DNA from: Delphinapterus leucas
Lineage: Eukaryota > Chordata > Mammalia > Artiodactyla > Monodontidae
Direction of reading: 5' to 3'
Length of the DNA: 64,000 nucleotides
Assembly: GCF_002288925.2 (NCBI RefSeq)
Contig: NW_022097996.1
Span: 5,450,686 to 5,514,685, forward strand
A model generated the notes under the pieces. It did no database searches, was not told where the DNA came from, and saw only the letters and a program-made list of their open reading frames with translations. Below, one piece after another: positions 13,721 through 24,712 of this stretch. The translations under genes were made by a program, and so were the position numbers. How positions within the stretch are numbered: the first letter of the stretch is position 1; every line of letters begins with the position of its first letter.

Positions 13721-13811
13721 AGAGAGACAACCCTCCTTTAAATGGTGTGTGCCACTTAAGTTACTGAAACAGTGTTAGCACCGTTATGGGTCTCTGATTG
13801 TCCAGAGTGCG

Positions 13812-14027
13812 TTTTTTTTGTGTGTGTGTGTGTTGTTTTTTTGTTTTTGTTTTGCGATGCGCAGGCCTGTCTCTGTTGTGGCCTCTCCCATTGCAGAGCA
13901 CAGGCTCAGCGGCCATGGCTCACGGGCCCAGCCGCTCCGCATGTGGGATCTTCCCGGACCGGGGCACGAACCCGTGTCCCCTGCATCGGCAGGCGGACTC
14001 TCAACCACTGTGCCACCAGGGAAGCCC
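13812..14027 (-). mobile_element. CHR-type SINE, minus orientation
   Basis: Poly(T)/GT-rich left end, SINE body in reverse, ending 'caccagggaagccc'. It is flanked by imperfect repeats cagagtgcgttttt (from 13803) and cagagtacattttt (from 14028). Like the copy at 6302 it lacks the about 14-bp segment between 'gctgagcctg' and 'tgctc', marking a subfamily. Confidence 0.94.
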
Positions 14028-14029
14028 CA

Positions 14030-16905
14030 GAGTACATTTTTATACCCATTCCCCAAAGATCAAAGTCCAAATGTTAGCATTTTCAGAAGGAAACTCTTCC
14101 CAGAAAAGTGAGCAATAAACACTAATTAGTCACCCACATGAATTAGAATGAAGCCCAGGGACTCTATTCCACAAAAATTCTCTGGCATGAGACATAAAAC
14201 TTAAATCTACATAGAAGATCATTAAATTTGGTTTGTCCTTTTCCACGCCCAGGAGCATAACAACACGGTCCCACCTTGGTCCAATATTTCTTGGGCCATC
14301 TTTTGTCTGGGGAGAGCTTGCGACCTCCAGCCTCAGCTGTGCAGAAACCTTCAGCGCTCCAGGTGACATGAATCTGAGCACCATATGTCCTAGAGTCTAA
14401 TAAATCTGGAAGCCCCACGGCCTATCTGAAATCACTCGTAATGGATTGAAACACCCTATGCAACCACCTTTGTTATGTGCTCTCGTCCTTCCCATGTGAT
14501 AAGCTTAAGGTTCAGACATGTAAGGAAATTTTAACTTACCTCTCACAATCTTTCAGCCCTTACCAGTCACTAACCCATTCAACCGGCATTTATTTATCGA
14601 TTACAATGTGCCAACTCTGGGCTAAGTTCTTGAGGTTCCAAGATAAATGTGAGAAAGATTCTCTCCAGTAGCCGCCTGGAGAAGGAATTCATCCTAATTT
14701 CTCACTATTGTTTGGAACATATTTTATTTCCAGATTCACAGTAATAGTTTAGGAATATATTCAGGAGGCTCTTCACCAGCCTCCCTCCCCCTCCTCTTTC
14801 AACTGATCTCCATTTTTTTATTCAGTTATTCCCTGATCGCTTTATTTTCCCCTCCTAAAAGTTCACAGTGGCTCCTAAGGACCTCACAAATCACAAATCA
14901 GATTAGCATATGAATCATAAACCAGGGAACTTTCTCTCAACCATCTGCCTCAGCTAACCGTCTCCAGCTACACTGCAAAACCAACTTAAGTAGTGTTTTC
15001 CTTTCCTTCCCAGAAAAGATGGAAACACAAACATCCGTCACTGTCCCTATTTATTGCAGAGATTTTAACTAACCAGACTTTGATGAAATTTTTCCTGAAG
15101 ATTTTAGTCATTCCCTCTAAAAATATTAATCAGGAACCTTCACCATGAGTCCGTGTACTGTGCAAGCTAGACTCCGCAGAAAAATGCAAAGGAAGCCCAA
15201 CAGAAGCCTTCTTCGGATCAAGTACAATTGAGATGAATATTTCACCCATTAAACATAAACATCAATTAAAGCAGAAAAGCACAAAAAAACCTACGTTAAG
15301 AACCTCCTCTTAAGTATAACATACAAATGGACATTTATTCACCAATCTTCTAATGCAAGAGAGGCCAAAGCTGTCCCTTCTGCATTTGGGTCCTCGGATT
15401 GGGATAAACTAGAGATGCATGGACCACATCCACATTGTATCCATCGTGAGTCCCAGCTTGGGCTCCTTTAAATTGGAATGAGAACCTAAAGACACTTGGA
15501 AGCTATCTTCATGCAGTCATAGAATCCTTCCGATTGTTTTATGGTTTTACCCAATCCTTTAGTATTACTTTGCTCACATCTAATTTGACAGCAATTTGTA
15601 AACAACTCCATCTTTCAAACTCCTCAAATTAGTTTTGACACGAACAACAATTCTTTTCATAACACTATTTCACCAATTTAAGTGATATTTCATTAAATTA
15701 CATAATTACAATTTTTAAAAACTAGCACAATCCCCTTTGGGAAGAAATGCACTGCCTTTGAGATACACATGTAACTTAACAATTGTGAGCCAAAAGTTCC
15801 AGGTGTATTCGATGTAGCCTGTATTCGGCATAGGTCCACCATAATATGAATGCCATTCAATACGTTTACAGAGAGACTAGAGAGGGATGTTTCACACAGT
15901 AAATTGAACAGAGATTCAGACCTTGCTGTCGAAAACTCTCAGTCTCATAAGTGACAGGAAAAGCTCATGTAGCAGAGGTAGCTGCATTGCTGACTTTGCA
16001 CAGAGGCAAATCACCCAGCTTATTGGGCTCAGGTCTGGGGCGAGGCTCTCCCGTCTGAGCCTCATCCCTGCCCAGGTGCCCCAGTCTCCTGCCCTCTGTC
16101 CAGGGGACTTACAGGTACCCAGGTTGCTGAGTGGCCAGGGTCTTATAGTGATGAGTCAGGGCAGGGGGGCAGCCTTGGTGACCTTTCTCCTGTCTCTTCC
16201 ACTCTTGTGCGCTGGTCCTATGGACCAGTTCCCACTCCTGTTTGCTAGCGGTCACTTCTGTTCCCTTCCCTCAAGCCCAATCTTGTGTAGTCTCTCTAAA
16301 CTGAAAAAAAAAAAGTCAGTCCTAAAAGAAGCCTCTGGGGTTTCCTTGAATCTTGGCGTCTACGTGGCTGGGGGTAGGGAAGAAAATGCTCCCCAAGGAA
16401 AAATAGAAGATGGAAAACACAGTGAACAAAGGGAATACTTAAGTTTTAATCCTGCCACATACAAATAAACATTTCAGCTCAAAGAGACTAAAACATACCT
16501 GAGATTTTACTAGACAGCATCCGTTTATTTTGTACCCCTTTATGACTTTTAAAATCTTTACATGGAGCTCCCTGTGTCCCAAAGTCCTGATTATTCTAGT
16601 CCTCCTATGGTGGTAATAACTATTATTTGGTCCTTTAAAAAGGAAAAGTAATGACTTAGCATCTAAAGGTCACAGAATTAAATTTGTTATTCCATTCAAC
16701 ACTAATGCAAGGTAAAATATAATTTCGATTTCATAATTGCAAAGGCAGGCCATTACCTAGTTAATACCAAAGCAAGGCGCAGAATTGGGGTTCGCCCTCA
16801 AAACCATTAGGCTAATTTCTCTTAGCCGGAAAAAGTAGAAGACTTTATGCCCTGATGCACAAGTGGCTACTGTCATTCTCTGAAACCACTTTTAAAAAGA
16901 AATAA
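14030..16905. other. Unassigned intron
   Basis: No repeat family was recognised with confidence except possible very old MIR-like words near 16650-16800. At 15923-16468 there is a 181-codon + frame, the longest outside L1 in the window. Its G+C-rich centre (16000-16270) resembles no protein I know, and no splice sites or codon-bias evidence support it. Confidence 0.5.
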
Positions 16906-17120
16906 AGGGGGGCTCCGCTGGTGGCACAGTGGTTGAGAGTCCACCTGCCAATGCAGGGGACACGGGTTCGTGCCCCGTTCCAGGAAGATCCCACATGCTG
17001 CGGAGCGGCTAGGACCGTGAGCCATGGCCGCTGAGCCTGCGCGTCCGGAGCCTGTGCTCCACAACGGGAGCGGCCACAACAGTGAGAGGCCCACGTACCG
17101 CAAAAAAAAAAAAAAAAAAG
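16906..17120 (+). mobile_element. CHR-type SINE (short form, full core)
   Basis: Head 'ggggctccgctggtggcaca' (one change in the usual cttccctgg), B-box region 'cacgggttcgtgccccg', body with 'cgcgtccggagcctgtgctc', then a run of about 18 A. Flanking repeats aaaaagaaat occur at about 16896 and 17115. Confidence 0.94.
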
Positions 17121-17279
17121 AAATGCAGGCTCTTCCCAACGGGAATTTTTATTAAATACGAGGGCTGACAACTCTTGTTATTATTTAATGTAAAATTTAA
17201 TTTTTTACTGTCTTCAAAATGCAATGGTTATTCAGTAAGGATTGCATATACATGATAGAGACTAATTGTTGAGTACAGA

Positions 17280-18070
17280 ACACTCAGCTCTTTATTCAAT
17301 CAAACAAGATAACAGCCATCAATTTACAATTGTTACAGCTCAGGAAACTGTATAGTCTAGAGCTTAACCTCATTACAGAGCTTCTCAAGAACAAACATGG
17401 ATTTCATTTATTTGTACTTAGAAAATCAAAATAAACCCACAAAATTAGCTAAATTTAAAGTTTCCCTACCAGTATGAAGCTATCAAAAAAATTTCATGTG
17501 TATTTATAGTTCAACAATTGAATGTTATACAATTATAATTTACACTTTTAAACTGGAAAAGAAAGGTCTGTTCTTAGAGATCACTCAAAACAGAAAAGGA
17601 GAATATGAAGCAGAAACAAGAAAAGCCTAACTTTACCCTTGACAAAATTCTCAGATATCTTACCCCCAACCACAGTGTCTAAGGAACGTTATCATATGCA
17701 GTAAGATCAATTCAGTGGTGGTAAAACAGGGGCATGGGAAGACAGAATGACCCCAGCTACAAATCTTGTTTGAAGTCAGCAGATCTTACTTCCCCAAAGT
17801 AACTGGCACCTCCTAAGGGAAAAAAATCAACAATCACTTTTTTGAAACAGTAGCAACAGGTGTGATTGCTGGTGGCCAGAGCTTCTCTGGATTGAGTCTG
17901 GCACCAAAGAGAAGCATCCATGGAAGGCTGGGGACAGGTCTGAGGAGGTTTATACAGATCCCCCACATTTTCAGGAAGCAGGCTATCAATCAGGCAGGAT
18001 GGAGGAAAGATACTCAAGCTCACAAGCAGCCCTACAGCAGCCAATTCCTGTTGGATGCAGACAAATAAAG
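17280..18070 (-). pseudogene. Possible 3'-end-like retrocopy or old transcript remnant, unidentified
   Basis: Read on the - strand, the segment has a 95-codon frame (18044-17757; first codon TTG) followed by about 450 bp of AT-rich, UTR-like sequence that ends near an AATAAA ('gattgaataaagagctgagt', about 17285-17304). There is no poly(A) remnant and no target-site duplication, and the peptide is not one I recognise. It may be a decayed processed pseudogene, a real antisense 3' exon, or chance. Confidence 0.25.
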
Positions 18071-18207
18071 GCTAAAAGAATTTACTCACGCACTAAATTG
18101 TGTGTCATAAAGTGAATGCCTACCACACTTGGTAAGAAGAATGCACCTTACTCAAAGATAAATAATAACTCTTTAAAGGAAATAGCATATTAAAATATTA
18201 CAAGAAA

Positions 18208-18417
18208 GGGCTTCCCTGGTGGCGCAGTGGTTGAGAGTCTGCCTGCCACTGCAGGGGACATTGGTTTGTGCCCCGCTCCGGGAAGATCCCACATGCCACG
18301 GAGCGGCTGGGCCTGTGAGTCATGGCCGCTGAGCCTGTGTGTCCGGAGCCTGTGCTCCGCAACGGGAGAGGCCACAACAGTGAGAGGCCTGCGTACCACA
18401 AAAAAAAAAAAAAAAAA
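18208..18417 (+). mobile_element. CHR-type SINE (short form, full core)
   Basis: Starts gggcttccctggtggcgcag, includes the 'ccgctccgggaagatccc' and 'tgtgtccggagcctgtgctc' segments, and ends in about 18 A. It is flanked by ttacaagaaa repeats (about 18198-18207 and 18419-18428). Confidence 0.96.
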
Positions 18418-19136
18418 TTACAAGAAAAAAGGAAGAAAGGCTCAGGAATGGTCACCAAAATCATGCTGCTATACCTTTTTATAAATTCTTTTAAAAGGTT
18501 AATGACGTCATTGACTCTGTAAAACAGTATGAAATGCTGAACGTTCTGAGGTTAGGAAAAATGTTAAAAGACAAGACAAGAAGATAGAAAATAAACAGCA
18601 GCAGTCAGGATATAATGAAAAAGAAGACGAAAACCAAAATGAAGGTCGCATTGAAAGCAACACAAAGGAGAAGGAATATTCTGAAAATATACAGGGACAC
18701 AAAGATAAGATTGAGAAAAAGGAACAAAGTGAAATTAAAATGAGCAAAGTTAAAAAGTAGTAGAGTGGAATGACATGGAGGATAAAGAAGCTCACAGTAG
18801 TATTCCTAAGGGAAAAAGTTAAAAGAACATATTTCAAAACCTAAGAGATACAGCTGAAGCAGTGTTCAGAAGAAAAGGCAGACTTAAATTCTTACATCAA
18901 CATAAAAAAGAATAAAAATAAACTAAACATCCATATCCAGTTCACAAATAAAAAATAAAACAAAGCTAAGGAAATATTAATATGCATTTGAAAACTTAAT
19001 GATTTAGAAAACCTAAAACTATAGTACAAGAGCTAGTTCTTTAGAGCCAAAGATAAATCATTAATAAGAGATATAGCTAGGTATGGAGACAGATAAATTA
19101 ATTCGAAAACAGTTCATTGACATTTATTGGAAGAAG

Positions 19137-19218
19137 AATACACAAACTCGGAAGCAACCTAAATGTCCATCAATAGATGAATGGATAAAGAAGATGTGGT
19201 GTTTATATATATGTATAT

Positions 19219-19277
<59 letters not shown>

Positions 19278-19745
19278 GGAATACTACTCAGCCATAAAAA
19301 AGAATGAAATAATGTCTTCTGTAGCAACTTGAATGGACCTAGAGATTATCATACTAAGTGAAGTAAGTCAGACAGTGAAAGGGAAATATCATATGATATC
19401 ACTTATACGTGGAATCTAAAAAAAAAACAAAACAAATGAACTTATTTACAGAACAGAAATAGAGCCACAGACATAGAAAACAAATGTATGGTTACCAAAG
19501 GGGAAAGTGGGGGAGAGATAAATTAGGAGTTTGGGATTAACAGATACACACTATTATACATAAAATAGATTAAAAAACAAGGACCTACTGTATAGCACAG
19601 GGAACTACATTCAATATTTTGCAATAACCTATAAGGGAAAAGAATCTGAAAAAGAATAGATATACATATATGTATAACAATCACTGTGCTATAAACCTAA
19701 AACTGACACAACATTGTAAATTGACTATACTTCAATAAAATAAAA
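19137..19745 (+). mobile_element. 5'-truncated L1 with type A 3'UTR and internal (AC)n
   Basis: Begins in ORF2 ('cggaagcaacctaaatgtcc'), is interrupted after 'gataaagaagatgtgg' by a TA/AC microsatellite, and resumes 'aatggaatactactcagcca'. The 3' end 'ggacctactgtatagcacag' and 'gactatacttcaataaaat' is the same class as 11600-12335. Confidence 0.93.
19229..19275 (+). repeat. (AC)n microsatellite inside L1
   Basis: About 23 uninterrupted AC units preceded by TATA/CATA units. It sits where L1 copies normally have 'cacatatatacaatgg', so it grew from a short TA/CA seed inside the element. Confidence 0.97.
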
Positions 19746-19904
19746 TGTATAAAAATGGGGAAAAACAGGAATTTTTAAAATTTAAATGATCATAAGAGAT
19801 TGCTCAATTCTATGCAAATACAGTTAAGATTATAGGGAAAATGGATGGTTTTTAACAAAATACAAATGACAAAACTGACCTCCAAAAAGAAATCATCTGA
19901 ACCA

Positions 19905-20605
19905 ACTATATTGGTTTTCTATTACTACAGAACAAATTACCACAAACTTAGTGGCTTAAAACCACCCAGAATTCTCCCACAGCCTCTGGATTGCAATCCA
20001 GCATCTTTCTGCAGGGCCTCTGCTAAGATCTCACAAGGCTGAATCAAATTTTCGGCCAGATCCATCCTTACCTGGAGGCTCAACCAGGAAGGATCTGATT
20101 CCAAGCCCCCTCAGGTTGTAGGCAGAACCCATCTCTCTGTGGTTCGGGGACCGAGCCACTACTGTCTTGCTGGCTGTTGTCTGGACATGACTTTCAGTAA
20201 CCAGAAGCTCAGCTCGGGCCCTTGCCCTGTGTTCCCCTCCCCAGCCCTCTCGCAACAAGGCAGCTTTCTTCTTCAAGGTGAGAATCTCCTCAGACTTCAC
20301 ATCCCTACACCTCTGTCTTCAGGAAGGGCAGAGTCCCCTTTTTGGACTCACTGGTTAGGTCGGACCCTCCCAGGATAACCTCCCTTTTTATTAATTCAAA
20401 GTCAACTAAATTGGGACCATAATTATATCTGCAAAACCCCTTCACCTTTGTCATAAGGTCACCTTCACCTAAATCACAGACGTGAAATCCATCGCAATCA
20501 CACACCTTCCTACACTCAAAAGGCAGAGATAATACAAGGACTTGTGTACCACGGGGTGGGAATTTGGGGGCCATCTCAGAATTCTGCCCATCATGCTGCC
20601 CAATG
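19905..20605. repeat. Old LTR-like interspersed repeat nested in L1
   Basis: Starts 'ttggttttctattactacag' with 'aaattaccacaaacttagtg' and ends 'gaatttgggggccatctcag' and 'attctgcccatcat'. This layout is familiar from mammalian LTR-type repeats, but I could not name the family. L1 ORF2 sequence resumes on the right, showing nesting. No intact coding frame. Confidence 0.5.
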
Positions 20606-21769
20606 GCGATAGAAGAAATAGAGAAAATTGTCAAAAAGCTATCCCCTCTGAAAAATAAAGCACCAAACCTCATTAGTTTCTTCCAAACCTTTAAGGAACA
20701 CTTAGGGCTACAATGTTTATCAAAAACTGTTCTCTAATAACAGAAAAGAAAGAAATCTTTCCAGTTGATGAGATAACTGGCATAATATTGATAACAAAAT
20801 CTGACCAAGATAGCACAAATGAATAGAAAAGTACAGACATATTTTACGTGTGTGTGTAAATATACAGAAAACAGTAGCCTTTATGTATGAAAACAACCAC
20901 CCAAAGGAAGACACCATTTACGACAGTAAGGAAAAACCAACTTGGAATAAACTTTAATGTCCTAGACCTCCATGAAGAAATGTTACAATGCTACTGAGGG
21001 ACACACAAAATAAATGAATAAATGAAAATTCATAATGAAGATAGTTCTCCCTAAGCATACTCCTGTATTTAATGCCATCCCAGTAAAAATGATAACATGA
21101 AGTTTTTTTGGATGGGGGAAGTTAAACGGGGACAGCTAGATAAACTGCTTCTAGTTCATAAGGGAAAACAAATAGAATAACAAGAAAACTTCTGGGGAAA
21201 AAATGATAGGGGGCTAACTTAGGTAATCAAATACAGAAATTAGACAGAGATACCTATGGCACAGAATTTAAATAGACCCAGATAATATGGGAATTTAGCA
21301 TAAGATAAACATTTCAAATCAAGAGGAAGAGGGTGGATTCCTCAGTAAATAGTGTGGAACAACTACTTATCTAGGGAAAAAAAATAAAGATGATTCCCAC
21401 GTGTGAAAAGACACAGGTACACAGATATTTATCTCAATATTGTTTTTATTGATGAAAAATGAAAGAAGATTAATATCCATCCTAGGGGACTAATTAAATT
21501 AATCACTATGAACTACAGTATGGCCTTTAAAAAGAATGCAACAGGTGTATTTTTACTAATATGGAATAATATCCAAACCTATCATTATTAAGTGACAAAA
21601 AAGGCAAGGTACAAATATATATGCAAAACTAAATATGGAGAGAAGATAAATTTTGTTATATATATTTAATAATTTATATCTATAACATGTCACACAGTAC
21701 AAATGTAAGCACTTATACGATAAAATGACAATATTAATTTCACATGCAGACAATTGTCACAGATGTAGT

Positions 21770-22010
21770 CACATATCCAGGAGATATTAATTGAGAGCCT
21801 ACTGTCTGCCAGACACTGAGAATATAATTGTCAACAGAAATGACAAGTTCTCTGTCTCATGGAATTTAGTCTGAGGAGAGACAGATCATAAATAAATAAG
21901 TGAATAAATAAACAAGATAATTTCAGATGTTGCTAAGTGCTAAAAGGAGTCCAGCCAGCCAATATTACAAAGTAGGAGCCTCAGAGAAGAGATGGTTAGA
22001 TCTGGCATCA
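21770..22010 (-). repeat. L2-type relic
   Basis: Reads 'agcctactgtctgccagaca', then 'aaataaataagtgaataaat' and 'gttgctaagtgctaaaagga', matching the reverse of the L2 3' end plus the extension often found with it. Diverged, with uncertain ends. Confidence 0.55.
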
Positions 22011-23745
22011 TGTTTTTAAAATATCTGCATCTGTACCCAAACTAGAAGGTGGGGAATGGGCTCCAGTGTCTACTGGTCCTCAACCTCCTACTCCTCCAGC
22101 CTTGAGTGTGTCTGATCCAGCCATCACCAGAGCAAATGTTCCATGTGTTACAGGACCCACAGATTGGCAGGAGAAACTACAAAGCAATGACACACTAGTA
22201 TCCCAAAGAAAGGGGGTTGTTCCCCGGGGCCCTGACCCCAAGCCGGTCCCTCGGTCCCCCTGCCCTCACCGTTGTTAATTTCCATACTCTTGGTTCCCAA
22301 GACAAGCCTGCAGCACATTGGCAGAGAACCTACAGTTCTAATTAATAAGCATTTTCCACTTTCTCCGCAGTTGTCTGAAAATACAGAAACCCCCTAGGGT
22401 GTTTAATTTATACTCCTGAAATAGTTTCCTTGTCTCCTTAGAAGGGTACAACTCAATCTCATTTTGGAAGCGTACTCTTTCCCACTTAAGCCACCTCTAT
22501 ATAAACTCGAGTGACGATGCTTTGTACAAATGGTTTTGGTAGAAATAAATTCAGTCTTATCAAATGTACTCATTAGAAATCCTTTTTATGCCAAGGATGA
22601 TTCTAAAATACTTTCTATACCTTCTCATTGCTTTTATGAGACAGCTATATTAAAAAAAAAAACAAAAAACCTCTCCTTACTTCTGAGCCTGCAAATACCT
22701 CGAAGCATAGTTGCATTTTGTGTCTAAAATGTGACAGAAGCCTTTTTATGGCACACTGTATACCTTCACATACACAAGAAAATATCTGGAGTTGTTCCTA
22801 TGGGGTTTCTTCCCCTACAATATTTGGCCTAGGTGATATAAAAATAACCATTCTAGTTCAACATGCCCAGAGTTGATCTTCCAAAGAAAATATTAAAATG
22901 ACTCTAAACTCATTCAGAAACTCAAAGATAAACAGAAACAGCTGCTAAATGTCTCACAAGCCAGTCTGAGACTCATTTCAATTATCCAACAACAGGTACC
23001 TCAGGTGAAACAGAGCATTTTCAAGTTAAATTTTATGTCCATTGGATAGAAGCCTGGCAAGTCTAAGTTCCTTCCAGTTGTTACTTCCCTTATGTCTGAT
23101 GGCATTTTCCTAATTCCCTATTTAATTTTATTTTAGCTTTTATAGATAGCTGTAAAGAGAGCGGGATATAACAATTTACACAGCATTCGGTATCTGTGTT
23201 CAGGTCAATTTAACTTCCTATTGAAATCTTTTTCTAACGTTGAAATTTTTAAGAATTTTTGTATTTTTCTGGTTGCCATTTTCCCTAACAAGAAAAATGA
23301 AATACAATCTAATGACTCTAATGCAAGTCAGTTTACACCCCCGCAAAAGCTCAAGAGATTTATGTTTAGAAAGTTACCTAAAAAGCTCCACACAGTTCTC
23401 AAGCCTGTCAACCAAATCTCAATGACAGTACTATACAGAGCATGGGGGTATATGCACGCATCAACTTTAGAGGTATAAGGATTTGATTTTTACACTTTAC
23501 ATCAAGGTCAGCAACCTACAACACACCAGGACCCTGTAAGCTGACCCCACAACTCCCTCCCTCTCTTCAAACTGTGAGAGGACAGTTGAGAATACAATCC
23601 CTACCTCGTCGCTACACATTCAGACTTGCATGTTGCCATAAGCCTGACCCCCCGCTTACACAGGTCAACATGTGGATACATGACAAGCATCCCCTGGAGC
23701 CCACACATACCAGAAGAATAAAGCTGGTCCCCTCGGGTAATATTA
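22011..23745. other. Unassigned intron
   Basis: No recognised repeat. A short G+C-rich stretch at 22066-22280 has a 70-codon + frame rich in Pro. 23221-23478 has two overlapping frames of 61 and 85 codons. Neither is recognisable. Confidence 0.5.
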
Positions 23746-23749
23746 ACAC

Positions 23750-23930
23750 ATGACCACTATTCTTGAGCACCTATTATGTGCCAAGGGTGCTCTGTGATTA
23801 TTCAATCGAGTCCTTACAGCCATCTCCTGAAGCAGACACGTTAGCCCAACTTTACAGAAGATGAAAGTGAGACTCAGGTAAAGGCAGGAACCTGCCCAGT
23901 TCAAGACCTACTGCCAAATGTCCTCTGCTC
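23750..23930 (+). repeat. MIR relic
   Basis: 'gagcacctattatgtgccaa' followed by 'ccaactttacagaagatgaa' and 'gcaggaacctgcccagttca' follows the MIR order (variable 5' part, then the 'tttacagatgagga' core, then 'cttgcccaaggtca'). Confidence 0.75.
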
Positions 23931-24194
23931 TGTCCTGAATCATGAAAGCATGTCAGCTTCTCAAGATAAAAAAAATATCACGTAAATGCCATTATGAACC
24001 TTTAAGAGTGCTCACATTTTTTATTCTGATGACATTTCTTCATTTTGAATGTTTCCCCTCAAATTTCAACACTTATCAACTGAAGCTTAGAAGACCGTTT
24101 GCTTTTCCAAAGTTTCCGATGTAATGGTCTTCATCTGAGTAGCTTCTGAATGATGTGCTTCACACCCCCAGACACTCAAACCCTGGCTGTTCAG

Positions 24195-24712
24195 AGAGAT
24201 TTTTTTTTTTAGTTTGATTGGAGTATAGTTGATTTACAATGTTGTGCTGGTTTCAGGTGTGCAGCAAAGTGATTCAGTTATACATGTACATATATTCACT
24301 CTTTTTCAGATTCTTTTCCCATATAGGTTATTACAGAGTACTGAGTAGAGCTCTCTGTGTTATACAGTAGGTCCTTGTTGATTATCTATTTTATATATAA
24401 TAGTGTGTATCTGTTAATCCCAAGCTCCTAATTTATCTCTCTCCACCCCCCAGGTTTCCCCTTTGGTAATCATAAGTTTGTTTTCAAACTCTGGGAGTCT
24501 TGTTTCTGTTTTGTAAATATTGGGTTGGCCAAAAAGATCATTCGGGTTTTTCCATAACATCTTACAGAAGACTCGAACGAACTTTTTGGCCAACCCAATA
24601 AGTTCATTTATATCATCTTTTTAAATAGATTCCATATATGAATGATATCATATGATATTTGTCTGACGTACTTCACTTAGTATGATAATCTCTAAATCCA
24701 ACAAGAGAGAGC
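24195..24712 (-). mobile_element. 5'-truncated L1 3' end, minus orientation, carrying a MITE
   Basis: Starts with T12 and 'tttgattggagtatagttga', the reverse of the L1 3' tail. It then has 'tacagtaggtccttgttgat' (reverse of the type A motif) and ends near 'cacttagtatgataatctct'. A 79-bp mariner-type hairpin interrupts it at 24520-24598; L1 sequence continues across the TA target. Confidence 0.94.
24520..24598. mobile_element. Mariner-type MITE, near-palindromic hairpin
   Basis: Terminal inverted repeats: the left arm starts ttgggttggccaaaaag and the right arm is its exact complement over 17 bp. A TA dinucleotide flanks each side (24518-24519 and 24599-24600), the Tc1/mariner target. The arms continue to pair for about ten more bases with two mismatches and one G-T pair around a loop of roughly 25 nt. 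It is non-autonomous, with no coding capacity. It is nested in an L1, hence younger than that L1. Confidence 0.93.

Larger units (their letters stand above)
18840..21760 (+). mobile_element. Old L1 (L1M-type) ORF2 relic, interrupted twice
   Basis: ORF2 words are recognisable at 18840-19130, 19760-19900, 20610-20840 (e.g. 'gataacaaaatctgaccaag') and 21320-21560, all in the same orientation with broken frames. A young L1 (19137-19745) and an LTR-like repeat (about 19905-20605) separate the parts, so both inserted later. The exact ends of the old element are uncertain. Confidence 0.6.

Noticed and set aside
16845..17224. Frames of 71-108 codons on the minus strand at CHR SINEs (also at 13772-14118, 18190-18484, 41033-41382, 56941-57253)
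   Set aside because: The same peptides (e.g. LTVVASP, GTNPCPLHRQADSQPL) recur at each SINE copy; they are translations of the SINE, not genes.
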